Assembly: GCF_051020975.1 (NCBI RefSeq)
Contig: NC_135043.1
Coordinates: 186,001-250,000 of the forward strand
Origin: Osmia lignaria lignaria
Lineage: Eukaryota; Arthropoda; Insecta; Hymenoptera; Megachilidae
Direction: 5' to 3'
DNA: 64,000 bases
Part shown: piece after piece, positions 28,074 through 42,912 of the stretch
How the letters are laid out: the number at the start of each line of letters is the position of its first letter
Numbering within the stretch: the stretch's first letter is position 1
Program-made: the position numbers and the translations under genes
Notes under the pieces: model-generated
Told to the model about the DNA's origin: nothing
Seen by the model: the letters and a program-made list of their open reading frames with translations, nothing else
The model's database searches: none

Positions 28074-29028
28074 CATTATGTCTCATGTAGATATAGTAAC
28101 AATGACAATGTTATTAAACCTATATTGCATTATATCGAGTAGATATCGAAACAATGACATTGTTATCAAGTGTATATTACATTATATCTCATGTAGATGT
28201 AGTAATAATGACTTCTATATTAAGTGTATATTGCATTATATCGCATGTAGATATAGTAACAATGACATTGTTTTAAATACATATTACATTATATCTCATG
28301 TGGATATAGTAACAATGACATCTTCATTAAATGTATAGTACATTATATCTCATGTATATATAGTAACAATGACATTGTTATTATATGTACATTCCATTAT
28401 ATCATGTAGATATAGTAACAATGACATTGTTATTAAACGTATATTACATTATATCTCATGTAGATATAGTAACAATGACAATGTTATTAAGTGTACATTA
28501 CAGTATATCTCATGTAGATATAGTAATAATGTCTTCTATATTAAGTGTACATTGCATTATATCGCATGTATATATAGTAACAATGACATTGTTTTAAATA
28601 CATATTACATTATATCTCATGTGGATATAGTAACAATGACACCTTCATTAAATGTATAGTACATTATATCTCTATATATCGTAACAATGACAGTGTTATT
28701 ACATGTATATTCCATTATATCACGTAGATATAGAAACAATGACATGGTTATTAAACCTATATTGCATTATGTCGAGTAAATATCGTAACAATGACATTGC
28801 TATATAGTGTATATTACATTATATCTCATGTAGATATAGTAACAAGTGTATTGCTATTAAATGTATTTTACATTATATCGAGTAGATATAGTAACAAGTG
28901 TGTTGCTACTAAATGTATATTACATTATATTTCATGTATATATAGTAACAATGACAGTGTTGTTACATGTATATTCCATTATATCATGTAGATTTAGTAA
29001 CAATGACATTGTTATTATATGTACATTC
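28074..29028 (+). repeat. F unit (955 bp)
   Basis: Complete 18-mer, partner of 11594 at +16,480. Confidence 0.9.
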
Positions 29029-29772
29029 CATTATATCATGTAGATATAGTAACAATGACAATGTTATTAAACCTATATTGCATTATATCGAGTAGATATC
29101 GAAACAATGACATTGTCATCAAGTGTATATTACATTATATCTCATGTAGATATAGTAATAATGACTTCTATATTAAGTGTATATTGCATTATATCTCATG
29201 TAGATATAGTAACAATGACTTCTATATTAAGTGTATATTGCATTATATCTCATGTAGATATAGTAACAATGACATTGTTATTAAACGTATGTTACATTAT
29301 ATCTCATGTATATATAGCAACAATGACATTGTTATTATATGTACATTACAGTGTATCTCATGTATGTATAGTTACAATGACATTGTTATTAAATGTATAT
29401 TATATTATATCCCATGGAGATATACTAATAATGACATTGATATTAAATATATATTACATCTCTGATGTAGATATAGTAACAACTGTATTGCTATTAAATG
29501 TATATTACATTATATCTCATGTATATATAGTAACGATGACAGTGTTATTACATGTATATTCCATTATATCATGGAGATTTAGTAACAATGACATTGTTTT
29601 AAATATATATTCCATTATATCTCATGTGGATATAGTAACAATGACATCTTCATTAAATGTATAGTACATTATATCTCATGTATATATAGTAACAATGACA
29701 TTGTTATTATATGTACATTCCATTATATCATGTAGGTATAGTAACAATGACATTGTTATGAAATATATATTA
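29029..29772 (+). repeat. D unit (744 bp)
   Basis: Complete 14-mer, partner of 12549 at +16,480. Confidence 0.9.
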
Positions 29773-30947
29773 CATTATGTCTCATGTAGATATAGTAACA
29801 ATGACAATGTTATTAAACCTATATTGCATTATATCGAGTAGATATCGAAACAATGACATTGTTATCAAGTGTATATTACATTATATCTCATGTAGATGTA
29901 GTAATAATGACTTCTATATTAAGTGTATATTGCATTATATCGCATGTAGATATAGTAACAATGACATTGTTTTAAATACATATTACATTATATCTCATGT
30001 GGATATAGTAACAATGACATCTTCATTAAATGTATAGTACATTATATCTCATGTATATATAGTAACAATGACATTGTTATTATATGTACATTCCATTATA
30101 TCATGTAGATATAGTAACAATGACATTGTTATTAAACGTATATTACATTATATCTCATGTAGATATAGTAACAATGACAATGTTATTAAGTGTATATTAC
30201 ATTATATCTCATGTAGATATAGTAATAATGACTTCTATATTAAGTGTATATTGCATTATATCTCATGTAGATATAGTAATAATGACTTCTATATTAAGTG
30301 TATATTGCATTATATCTCATGTAGATATAGTAACAATGACACTGTTATTAAACGTATGTTACATTATATCTCATGTATATATAGCAACAATGACATTGTT
30401 ATTATATGTACATTACAGTGTATCTCATGTATGTATAGTTACAATGACATTGTTATTAAATGTATATTATATTATATCCCATGGAGATATACTAATAATG
30501 ACATTGATATTAAATATATATTACATCTCTGATGTAGATATAGTAACAACTGTATTGCTATTAAATGTATATTACATTATATCTCATGTATATATAGTAA
30601 CGATGACAGTGTTATTACATGTATATTCCATTATATCATGGAGATTTAGTAACAATGACATTGTTATAAATATATATTCCATTATATCTCATGTGGATAT
30701 AGTAACAATGACATCGTCATTAAATGTATAGTACATTATATCTCATGTATGTATAGTAACAATGACATTGTTATTATATGTACATTCCATCAAATCATGT
30801 AGATATAGTAACAATGACATTGTTATTAAATATATGTTACATTATATCTTATGCGGATATAGCAACAATGACATCTTCATTAAATGTATAGTACATTATA
30901 TCTCATGTATATATAGTAACAATGACATTGTTATTATATGTACATTC
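29773..30947 (+). repeat. E unit (1,175 bp)
   Basis: Complete 22-mer with the usual ATTATATCTCATG at the site where the copy at 13293 is mutated. Confidence 0.9.
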
Positions 30948-31849
30948 CATTATATCATGTAGATATAGTAACAATGACATTGTTATTAAATATATATTAC
31001 ATTATATCTCACGTAGATATAGTAACAATGACAATGTTATTAAACCTATATTGCATAATATCGAGTAGATATCGAAACAATGACATTGTCATCAGGTGTA
31101 TATTACATTATATCTCATGTAGATATAGTAATAGTGACTTCTATATTAAGTGTATATTGCATTATATCTCATGTAGATATAGTAACAATGACATTGTTAT
31201 TAAACGTATGTTACAATATATCTCATGTATATATAGCAACAACGACATTGTTATTATATGTACATTACAGTATATCTCATGTAGATATAGTAATAATGTC
31301 TTCTATATTAAGTGTACATTGCATTATATCGCATGTATATATAGTAACAATGACATTGTTTTAAATACATATTACATTATATCTCATGTGGATATAGTAA
31401 CAATGACACCTTCATTAAATGTATAGTACATTATATCTCTATATATCGTAACAATGACAGTGTTATTACATGTATATTCCATTATATCACGTAGATATAG
31501 AAACAATGACATGGTTATTAAACCTATCTTGCATTATGTCGAGTAAATATCGTAACAATGACATTGCTATATAGTGTATATTACATTATATCTCATGTAG
31601 ATATAGTAACAAGTGTATTGCTATTAATTGTATTTTACATTATATCTCATGTATATATAGTAACAATGTCATTGTTATTAAGGGTATATAACATTATATC
31701 GAGTAGATATAGTAACAAGTGTGTTGCTACTAAATGTATATTACATTATATTTCATGTATATATAGTAACAATGACAGTGTTGTTACATGTATATTCCAT
31801 TTTATCATGTAGATTTAGTAACAATGACATTGTTATTATATGTACATTC
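30948..31849 (+). repeat. A unit (902 bp), haplotype a3
   Basis: Complete 17-mer after E, with ATTAATTGTATTTTA in monomer 13. Confidence 0.9.
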
Positions 31850-32325
31850 CATTATATCATGTAGATATAGTAACAATGACAATGTTATTATATGTACATT
31901 ACAGTGTATCTCATGTATGTATAGTTACAATGACATTGTTATTAAATGTATATTATATTATATCCCATGGAGATATACTAATAATGACATTGATATTAAA
32001 TATATATTACATCTCTGATGTAGATATAGTAACAACTGTATTGCTATTAAATGTATATTACATTATATCTCATGTATATATAGTAACGATGACAGTGTTA
32101 TTACATGTATATTCCATTATATCATGGAGATTTAGTAACAATGACATTGTTTTAAATATATATTCCATTATATGTCATGTGGATATAGTAACAATGACAT
32201 CTTCATTAAATGTATAGTACATTATATCTCATGTATATATAGTAACAATGACATTGTTATTATATGTACATTCCATTATATCATGTACGTATAGTAACAA
32301 TGACATTGTTATGAAATATATATTA
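31850..32325 (+). repeat. B unit (476 bp), haplotype b1
   Basis: Nine monomers. C at 32288 is shared with 15808. Confidence 0.9.
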
Positions 32326-33181
32326 CATTATGTCTCATGTAGATATAGTAACAATGACAATGTTATTAAACCTATATTGCATTATATCGAGTAGATATCG
32401 AAACAATGACATTGTTATCAAGTGTATATTACATTATATCTCATGTAGATGTAGTAATAATGACTTCTATATTAAGTGTATATTGCATTATATCGCATGT
32501 AGATATAGTAACAATGACATTGTTTTAAATACATATTACATTATATCTCATGTGGATATAGTAACAATGACATCTTCATTAAATGTATAGTACATTATAT
32601 CTCATGTATATATAGTAACAATGACATTGTTATTATATGTACATTCCATTATATCATGTAGATATAGTAACAATGACATTGTTATTAAACGTATATTACA
32701 TTATATCTCATGTAGACATAGTAACAATGACAATGTTATTAAGTGTACATTACAGTATATCTCATGTAGATATAGTAATAATGTCTTCTATATTAAGTGT
32801 ACATTGCATTATATCGCATGTATATATAGTAACAATGACATTGTTTTAAATACATATTACATTATATCTCATGTAGATATAGTAATAATGACTTCTATAT
32901 TAAGTGTATATTGCATTATATCTCATGTGGATATAGTAACAATGACACCTTCATTAAATGTATAGTACATTATATCTCATGTATATATAGTAACAATGAC
33001 ATTGTTATTATATGTACATTCCATCAAATCATGTAGATATAGTAACAATGACATTGTTATTAAATATATATTACATTATATCTTATGCGGATATAGCAAC
33101 AATGACATCTTCATTAAATGTATAGTACATTATATCTCATGTATATATAGTAACAATGACATTGTTATTATATGTACATTC
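32326..33181 (+). repeat. C unit (856 bp)
   Basis: Complete 16-mer. C at 32948 is shared with 16468. Confidence 0.9.
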
Positions 33182-34083
33182 CATTATATCATGTAGATAT
33201 AGTAACAATGACATTGTTATTAAATATATATTACATTATATCTCACGTAGATATAGTAACAATGACAATGTTATTAAACCTATATTGCATAATATCGAGT
33301 AGATATCGAAACAATGACATTGTCATCATGTGTATATTACATTATATCTCATGTAGATATAGTAATAGTGACTTCTATATTAAGTGTATATTGCATTATA
33401 TCTCATGTAGATATAGTAACAATGACATTGTTATTAAACGTATGTTACAATATATCTCATGTATATATAGCAACAACGACATTGTTATTATATGTACATT
33501 ACAGTATATCTCATGTAGATATAGTAATAATGTCTTCTATATTAAGTGTACATTGCATTATATCGCATGTATATATAGTAACAATGACATTGTTTTAAAT
33601 ACATATTACATTATATCTCATGTGGATATAGTAACAATGACACCTTCATTAAATGTATAGTACATTATATCTCTATATATCGTAACAATGACAGTGTTAT
33701 TACATGTATATTCCATTATATCACGTAGATATAGAAACAATGACATGGTTATTAAACCTATCTTGCATTATGTCGAGTAAATATCGTAACAATGACATTG
33801 CTATATAGTGTATATTACATTATATCTCATGTAGATATAGTAACAAGTGTATTGCTATTAAATGTATATTACATTATATCTCATGTATATATAGTAACAA
33901 TGTCATTGTTATTAAGGGTATATAACATTATATCGAGTAGATATAGTAACAAGTGTGTTGCTACTAAATGTATATTACATTATATTTCATGTATATATAG
34001 TAACAATGACAGTGTTGTTACATGTATATTCCATTTTATCATGTAGATTTAGTAACAATGACATTGTTATTATATGTACATTC
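33182..34083 (+). repeat. A unit (902 bp), haplotype a1
   Basis: Complete 17-mer after C. It is the last a1 copy whose monomer 13 ends TGTATATTA. Later a1 copies end TGTATTTTA. Confidence 0.9.
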
Positions 34084-34985
34084 CATTATATCATGTAGAT
34101 ATAGTAACAATGACATTGTTATTAAATATATATTACATTATATCTCACGTAGATATAGTAACAATGACAATGTTATTAAACCTATATTGCATAATATCGA
34201 GTAGATATCGAAACAATGACATTGTCACCAGGTGTATATTACATTATATCTCATGTAGATATAGTAATAGTGACTTCTATATTAAGTGTGTATTGCATTA
34301 TATCTCATGTAGATATAGTAACAATGACATTGTTATTAAACGTATGTTACAATATATCTCATGTATATATAGCAACAACGACATTGTTATTATATGTACA
34401 TTACAGTATATCTCATGTAGATATAGTAATAATGTCTTCTATATTAAGTGTACATTGCATTATATCGCATGTATATATAGTAACAATGACATTGTTTTAA
34501 ATACATATTACATTATATCTCATGTGGATATAGTAACAATGACACCTTCATTAAATGTATAGTACATTATACCTCTATATATCGTAACAATGACAGTGTT
34601 ATTACATGTATATTCCATTATATCACGTAGATATAGAAACAATGACATGGTTATTAAACCTATCTTGCATTATGTCGAGTAAATATCGTAACAATGACAT
34701 TGCTATATAGTGTATATTACATTATATCTCATGTAGATATAGTAACAAGTGTATTGCTATTAAATGTATTTTACATTATATCTCATGTATATATAGTAAC
34801 AATGTCATTGTTATTAAGGGTATATAACATTATATCGAGTAGATATAGTAACAAGTGTGTTGCTACTAAATGTATATTACATTATATTTCATGTATATAT
34901 AGTAACAATGACAGTGTTGTTACATGTATATTCCATTTTATCATGTAGATTTAGTAACAATGACATTGTTATTATATGTACATTC
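34084..34985 (+). repeat. A unit (902 bp), haplotype a2, junction copy
   Basis: G at 34290 matches the AΔ at 17604, but monomers 14-15 are intact, as in the A units at 6813 and 23293. It appears to be the product of a crossover between those two positions and marks the 5,689-bp jump that ends similarity to super-unit 2 at +16,480. Confidence 0.88.
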
Positions 34986-35461
34986 CATTATATCATGTAG
35001 ATATAGTAACAATGACAATGTTATTATATGTACATTACAGTGTATCTCATGTATGTATAGTTACAATGACATTGTTATTAAATGTATATTATATTATATC
35101 CCATGGAGATATACTAATAATGACATTGATATTAAATATATATTACATCTCTGATGTAGATATAGTAACAACTGTATTGCTATTAAATGTGTATTACATT
35201 ATATCTCATGTATATATAGTAACGATGACAGTGTTATTACATGTATATTCCATTATATCATGGAGATTTAGTAACAATGACATTGTTTTAAATATATATT
35301 CCATTATATCTCATGTGGATATAGTAACAATGACATCTTCATTAAATGTATAGTACATTATATCTCATGTATATATAGTAACAATGACATTGTTATTATA
35401 TGTACATTCCATTATATCATGTAGGCATAGTAACAATGACATTGTTATGAAATATATATTA
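34986..35461 (+). repeat. B unit (476 bp), haplotype b2
   Basis: Nine monomers. C at 35426 as at 8155 and 24635. G at 35191 is private to this copy. Confidence 0.9.
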
Positions 35462-35834
35462 CATTATGTCTCATGTAGATATAGTAACAATGACAATGTT
35501 ATTAAACCTATATTGCATTATATCGAGTAGATATCGAAACAATGACATTGTTATCAAGTGTATATTACATTATATCTCATGTAGATGTAGTAATAATGAC
35601 TTCTATATTAAGTGTATATTGCATTATATCGCATGTAGATATAGTAACAATGACATTGTTTTAAATACATATTACATTATATCTCATGTGGATATAGTAA
35701 CAATGACATCTTCATTAAATGTATAGTACATTATATCTCATGTATATATAGTAACAATGACATTGTTATTATATGTACATTCCATTATATCATGTAGGTA
35801 TAGTAACAATGACATTGTTATGAAATATATATTA
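35462..35834 (+). repeat. G unit (373 bp)
   Basis: Fourth and last G. It is followed by E rather than C, unlike the other three. Confidence 0.9.
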
Positions 35835-37009
35835 CATTATGTCTCATGTAGATATAGTAACAATGACAATGTTATTAAACCTATATTGCATTATATCGAG
35901 TAGATATCGAAACAATGACATTGTTATCAAGTGTATATTACATTATATCTCATGTAGATGTAGTAATAATGACTTCTATATTAAGTGTATATTGCATTAT
36001 ATCGCATGTAGATATAGTAACAATGACATTGTTTTAAATACATATTACATTATATCTCATGTGGATATAGTAACAATGACATCTTCATTAAATGTATAGT
36101 ACATTATATCTCATGTATATATAGTAACAATGACATTGTTATTATATGTACATTCCATTATATCATGTAGATATAGTAACAATGACATTGTTATTAAACG
36201 TATATTACATTATATCTCTTGTAGATATAGTAACAATGACAATGTTATTAAGTGTATATTACATTATATCTCATGTAGATATAGTAATAATGACTTCTAT
36301 ATTAAGTGTATATTGCATTATATCTCATGTAGATATAGTAATAATGACTTCTATATTAAGTGTATATTGCATTATATCTCATGTAGATATAGTAACAATG
36401 ACACTGTTATTAAACGTATGTTACATTATATCTCATGTATATATAGCAACAATGACATTGTTATTATATGTACATTACAGTATATCTCATGTATGTATAG
36501 TTACAATGACATTGTTATTAAATGTATATTATATTATATCCCATGGAGATATACTAATAATGACATTGATATTAAATATATATTACATCTCTGATGTAGA
36601 TATAGTAACAACTGTATTGCTATTAAATGTATATTACATTATATCTCATGTATATATAGTAACGATGACAGTGTTATTACATGTATATTCCATTATATCA
36701 TGGAGATTTATTAACAATGACATTGTTATAAATATATATTCCATTATATCTCATGTGGATATAGTAACAATGACATCGTCATTAAATGTATAGTACATTA
36801 TATCTCATGTATGTATAGTAACAATGACATTGTTATTATATGTACATTCCATCAAATCATGTAGATATAGTAACAATGACATTGTTATTAAATATATGTT
36901 ACATTACATCTTATGCGGATATAGCAACAATGACATCTTCATTAAATGTATAGTACATTATATCTCATGTATATATAGTAACAATGACATTGTTATTATA
37001 TGTACATTC
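35835..37009 (+). repeat. E unit (1,175 bp), 5,903-bp duplication copy 1
   Basis: Complete 22-mer. T at 36219 (ATCTCTTGTAG), T at 36711 (GATTTATTAAC) and C at 36907 (ACATTACATC) are shared only with the E at 41738. Confidence 0.9.
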
Positions 37010-37911
37010 CATTATATCATGTAGATATAGTAACAATGACATTGTTATTAAATATATATTACATTATATCTCACGTAGATATAGTAACAATGACAATGTT
37101 ATTAAACCTATATTGCATAATATCGAGTAGATATCGAAACAATGACATTGTCATCAGGTGTATATTACATTATATCTCATGTAGATATAGTAATAGTGAC
37201 TTCTATATTAAGTGTATATTGCATTATATCTCATGTAGATATAGTAACAATGACATTGTTATTAAACGTATGTTACAATATATCTCATGTATATATAGCA
37301 ACAACGACATTGTTATTATATGTACATTACAGTATATCTCATGTAGATATAGTAATAATGTCTTCTATATTAAGTGTACATTGCATTATATCGCATGTAT
37401 ATATAGTAACAATGACATTGTTTTAAATACATATTACATTATATCTCATGTGGATATAGTAACAATGACACCTTCATTAAATGTATAGTACATTATATCT
37501 CTATATATCGTAACAATGACAGTGTTATTACATGTATATTCCATTATATCACGTAGATATAGAAACAATGACATGGTTATTAAACCTATCTTGCATTATG
37601 TCGAGTAAATATCGTAACAATGACATTGCTATATAGTGTATATTACATTATATCTCATGTAGATATAGTAACAAGTGTATTGCTATTAAATGTATTTTAC
37701 ATTATATCTCATGTATATATAGTAACAATGTCATTGTTATTAAGGGTATATAACATTATATCGAGTAGATATAGTAACAAGTGTGTTGCTACTAAATGTA
37801 TATTACATTATATTTCATGTATATATAGTAACAATGACAGTGTTGTTACATGTATATTCCATTTTATCATGTAGATTTAGTAACAATGACATTGTTATTA
37901 TATGTACATTC
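37010..37911 (+). repeat. A unit (902 bp), haplotype a3
   Basis: Complete 17-mer after E. Monomer 13 ends ATTAAATGTATTTTA, not the ATTAATTG form of earlier post-E copies. Confidence 0.9.
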
Positions 37912-38387
37912 CATTATATCATGTAGATATAGTAACAATGACAATGTTATTATATGTACATTACAGTGTATCTCATGTATGTATAGTTACAATGACATTG
38001 TTATTAAATGTATATTATATTATATCCCATGGAGATATACTAATAATGACATTGATATTAAATATATATTACATCTCTGATGTAGATATAGTAACAACTG
38101 TATTGCTATTAAATGTATATTACATTATATCTCATGTATATATAGTAACGATGACAGTGTTATTACATGTATATTCCATTATATCATGGAGATTTAGTAA
38201 CAATGACATTGTTTTAAATATATATTCCATTATATGTCATGTGGATATAGTAACAATGACATCTTCATTAAATGTATAGTACATTATATCTCATGTATAT
38301 ATAGTAACAATGACATTGTTATTATATGTACATTCCATTATATCATGTAGGTATAGTAACAATGACATTGTTATGAAATATATATTA
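37912..38387 (+). repeat. B unit (476 bp), haplotype b1
   Basis: Nine monomers with TATGTCATGTGG. Confidence 0.9.
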
Positions 38388-39243
38388 CATTATGTCTCAT
38401 GTAGATATAGTAACAATGACAATGTTATTAAACCTATATTGCATTATATCGAGTAGATATCGAAACAATGACATTGTTATCAAGTGTATATTACATTATA
38501 TCTCATGTAGATGTAGTAATAATGACTTCTATATTAAGTGTATATTGCATTATATCGCATGTAGATATAGTAACAATGACATTGTTTTAAATACATATTA
38601 CATTATATCTCATGTGGATATAGTAACAATGACATCTTCATTAAATGTATAGTACATTATATCTCATGTATATATAGTAACAATGACATTGTTATTATAT
38701 GTACATTCCATTATATCATGTAGATATAGTAACAATGACATTGTTATTAAACGTATATTACATTATATCTCATGTAGACATAGTAACAATGACAATGTTA
38801 TTAAGTGTACATTACAGTATATCTCATGTAGATATAGTAATAATGTCTTCTATATTAAGTGTACATTGCATTATATCGCATGTATATATAGTAACAATGA
38901 CATTGTTTTAAATACATATTACATTATATCTCATGTAGATATAGTAATAATGACTTCTATATTAAGTGTATATTGCATTATATCTCATGTGGATATAGTA
39001 ACAATGACATCTTCATTAAATGTATAGTACATTATATCTCATGTATATATAGTAACAATGACATTGTTATTATATGTACATTCCATCAAATCATGTAGAT
39101 ATAGTAACAATGACATTGTTATTAAATATATATTACATTATATCTTATGCGGATATAGCAACAATGACATCTTCATTAAATGTATAGTACATTATATCTC
39201 ATGTATATATAGTAACAATGACATTGTTATTATATGTACATTC
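38388..39243 (+). repeat. C unit (856 bp)
   Basis: Complete 16-mer with GTAGACATAG. Confidence 0.9.
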
Positions 39244-40145
39244 CATTATATCATGTAGATATAGTAACAATGACATTGTTATTAAATATATATTACATTA
39301 TATCTCACGTAGATATAGTAACAATGACAATGTTATTAAACCTATATTGCATAATATCGAGTAGATATCGAAACAATGACATTGTCATCATGTGTATATT
39401 ACATTATATCTCATGTAGATATAGTAATAGTGACTTCTATATTAAGTGTATATTGCATTATATCTCATGTAGATATAGTAACAATGACATTGTTATTAAA
39501 CGTATGTTACAATATATCTCATGTATATATAGCAACAACGACATTGTTATTATATGTACATTACAGTATATCTCATGTAGATATAGTAATAATGTCTTCT
39601 ATATTAAGTGTACATTGCATTATATCGCATGTATATATAGTAACAATGACATTGTTTTAAATACATATTACATTATATCTCATGTGGATATAGTAACAAT
39701 GACACCTTCATTAAATGTATAGTACATTATATCTCTATATATCGTAACAATGACAGTGTTATTACATGTATATTCCATTATATCACGTAGATATAGAAAC
39801 AATGACATGGTTATTAAACCTATCTTGCATTATGTCGAGTAAATATCGTAACAATGACATTGCTATATAGTGTATATTACATTATATCTCATGTAGATAT
39901 AGTAACAAGTGTATTGCTATTAAATGTATTTTACATTATATCTCATGTATATATAGTAACAATGTCATTGTTATTAAGGGTATATAACATTATATCGAGT
40001 AGATATAGTAACAAGTGTGTTGCTACTAAATGTATATTACATTATATTTCATGTATATATAGTAACAATGACAGTGTTGTTACATGTATATTCCATTTTA
40101 TCATGTAGATTTAGTAACAATGACATTGTTATTATATGTACATTC
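39244..40145 (+). repeat. A unit (902 bp), haplotype a1
   Basis: Complete 17-mer. Monomer 13 ends TGTATTTTA. Confidence 0.9.
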
Positions 40146-40993
40146 CATTATATCATGTAGATATAGTAACAATGACATTGTTATTAAATATATATTACAT
40201 TATATCTCACGTAGATATAGTAACAATGACAATGTTATTAAACCTATATTGCATAATATCGAGTAGATATCGAAACAATGACATTGTCATCAGGTGTATA
40301 TTACATTATATCTCATGTAGATATAGTAATAGTGACTTCTATATTAAGTGTATATTGCATTATATCTCATGTAGATATAGTAACAATGACATTGTTATTA
40401 AACGTATGTTACAATATATCTCATGTATATATAGCAACAACGACATTGTTATTATATGTACATTACAGTATATCTCATGTAGATATAGTAATAATGTCTT
40501 CTATATTAAGTGTACATTGCATTATATCGCATGTATATATAGTAACAATGACATTGTTTTAAATACATATTACATTATATCTCATGTGGATATAGTAACA
40601 ATGACACCTTCATTAAATGTATAGTACATTATATCTCTATATATCGTAACAATGACAGTGTTATTACATGTATATTCCATTATATCACGTAGATATAGAA
40701 ACAATGACATGGTTATTAAACCTATCTTGCATTATGTCGAGTAAATATCGTAACAATGACATTGCTATATAGTGTATATTACATTATATCTCATGTAGAT
40801 ATAGTAACAAGTGTATTGCTATTAAATGTATTTTACATTATATCGAGTAGATATAGTAACAAGTGTGTTGCTACTAAATGTATATTACATTATATTTCAT
40901 GTATATATAGTAACAATGACAGTGTTGTTACATGTATATTCCATTATATCATGTAGATTTAGTAACAATGACATTGTTATTATATGTACATTC
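40146..40993 (+). repeat. A/F hybrid unit, A lacking 54 bp (848 bp)
   Basis: The 5' part is A (a3 haplotype; CCTATCTTG at monomer 11, C at 40726). The 3' part is F (monomer 14 absent, last monomer reading CATTATATCATGTAGATTT). The crossover lies between 40727 and 40836. As after F, the next unit is D. Confidence 0.88.
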
Positions 40994-41737
40994 CATTATA
41001 TCATGTAGATATAGTAACAATGACAATGTTATTAAACCTATATTGCATTATATCGAGTAGATATCGAAACAATGACATTGTCATCAAGTGTATATTACAT
41101 TATATCTCATGTAGATATAGTAATAATGACTTCTATATTAAGTGTATATTGCATTATATCTCATGTAGATATAGTAACAATGACTTCTATATTAAGTGTA
41201 TATTGCATTATATCTCATGTAGATATAGTAACAATGACATTGTTATTAAACGTATGTTACATTATATCTCATGTATATATAGCAACAATGACATTGTTAT
41301 TATATGTACATTACAGTGTATCTCATGTATGTATAGTTACAATGACATTGTTATTAAATGTATATTATATTATATCCCATGGAGATATACTAATAATGAC
41401 ATTGATATTAAATATATATTACATCTCTGATGCAGATATAGTAACAACTGTATTGCTATTAAATGTATATTACATTATATCTCATGTATATATAGTAACG
41501 ATGACAGTGTTATTACATGTATATTCCATTATATCATGGAGATTTAGTAACAATGACATTGTTTTAAATATATATTCCATTATATCTCATGTGGATATAG
41601 TAACAATGACATCTTCATTAAATGTATAGTACATTATATCTCATGTATATATAGTAACAATGACATTGTTATTATATGTACATTCCATTATATCATGTAG
41701 GTATAGTAACAATGACATTGTTATGAAATATATATTA
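40994..41737 (+). repeat. D unit (744 bp)
   Basis: Complete 14-mer. C at 41433 (GATGCAGATATAG) is private to this copy. Confidence 0.9.
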
Positions 41738-42912
41738 CATTATGTCTCATGTAGATATAGTAACAATGACAATGTTATTAAACCTATATTGCATTATATC
41801 GAGTAGATATCGAAACAATGACATTGTTATCAAGTGTATATTACATTATATCTCATGTAGATGTAGTAATAATGACTTCTATATTAAGTGTATATTGCAT
41901 TATATCGCATGTAGATATAGTAACAATGACATTGTTTTAAATACATATTACATTATATCTCATGTGGATATAGTAACAATGACATCTTCATTAAATGTAT
42001 AGTACATTATATCTCATGTATATATAGTAACAATGACATTGTTATTATATGTACATTCCATTATATCATGTAGATATAGTAACAATGACATTGTTATTAA
42101 ACGTATATTACATTATATCTCTTGTAGATATAGTAACAATGACAATGTTATTAAGTGTATATTACATTATATCTCATGTAGATATAGTAATAATGACTTC
42201 TATATTAAGTGTATATTGCATTATATCTCATGTAGATATAGTAATAATGACTTCTATATTAAGTGTATATTGCATTATATCTCATGTAGATATAGTAACA
42301 ATGACACTGTTATTAAACGTATGTTACATTATATCTCATGTATATATAGCAACAATGACATTGTTATTATATGTACATTACAGTATATCTCATGTATGTA
42401 TAGTTACAATGACATTGTTATTAAATGTATATTATATTATATCCCATGGAGATATACTAATAATGACATTGATATTAAATATATATTACATCTCTGATGT
42501 AGATATAGTAACAACTGTATTGCTATTAAATGTATATTACATTATATCTCATGTATATATAGTAACGATGACAGTGTTATTACATGTATATTCCATTATA
42601 TCATGGAGATTTATTAACAATGACATTGTTATAAATATATATTCCATTATATCTCATGTGGATATAGTAACAATGACATCGTCATTAAATGTATAGTACA
42701 TTATATCTCATGTATGTATAGTAACAATGACATTGTTATTATATGTACATTCCATCAAATCATGTAGATATAGTAACAATGACATTGTTATTAAATATAT
42801 GTTACATTACATCTTATGCGGATATAGCAACAATGACATCTTCATTAAATGTATAGTACATTATATCTCATGTATATATAGTAACAATGACATTGTTATT
42901 ATATGTACATTC
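41738..42912 (+). repeat. E unit (1,175 bp), 5,903-bp duplication copy 2
   Basis: Complete 22-mer. T at 42122, T at 42614 and C at 42810 match 36219, 36711 and 36907. Confidence 0.9.

Larger units (their letters stand above)
24671..35461 (+). repeat. G-led super-unit 3 (10,791 bp)
   Basis: Order: G C A AΔ B F D E A B C A A B. It follows super-unit 2 at +16,480 until the a2-type A unit at 34084. It then matches the later A B G part of super-unit 2, skipping 5,689 bp (16,480 - 5,689 = 10,791). The switch point lies inside homologous A units. Confidence 0.85.
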
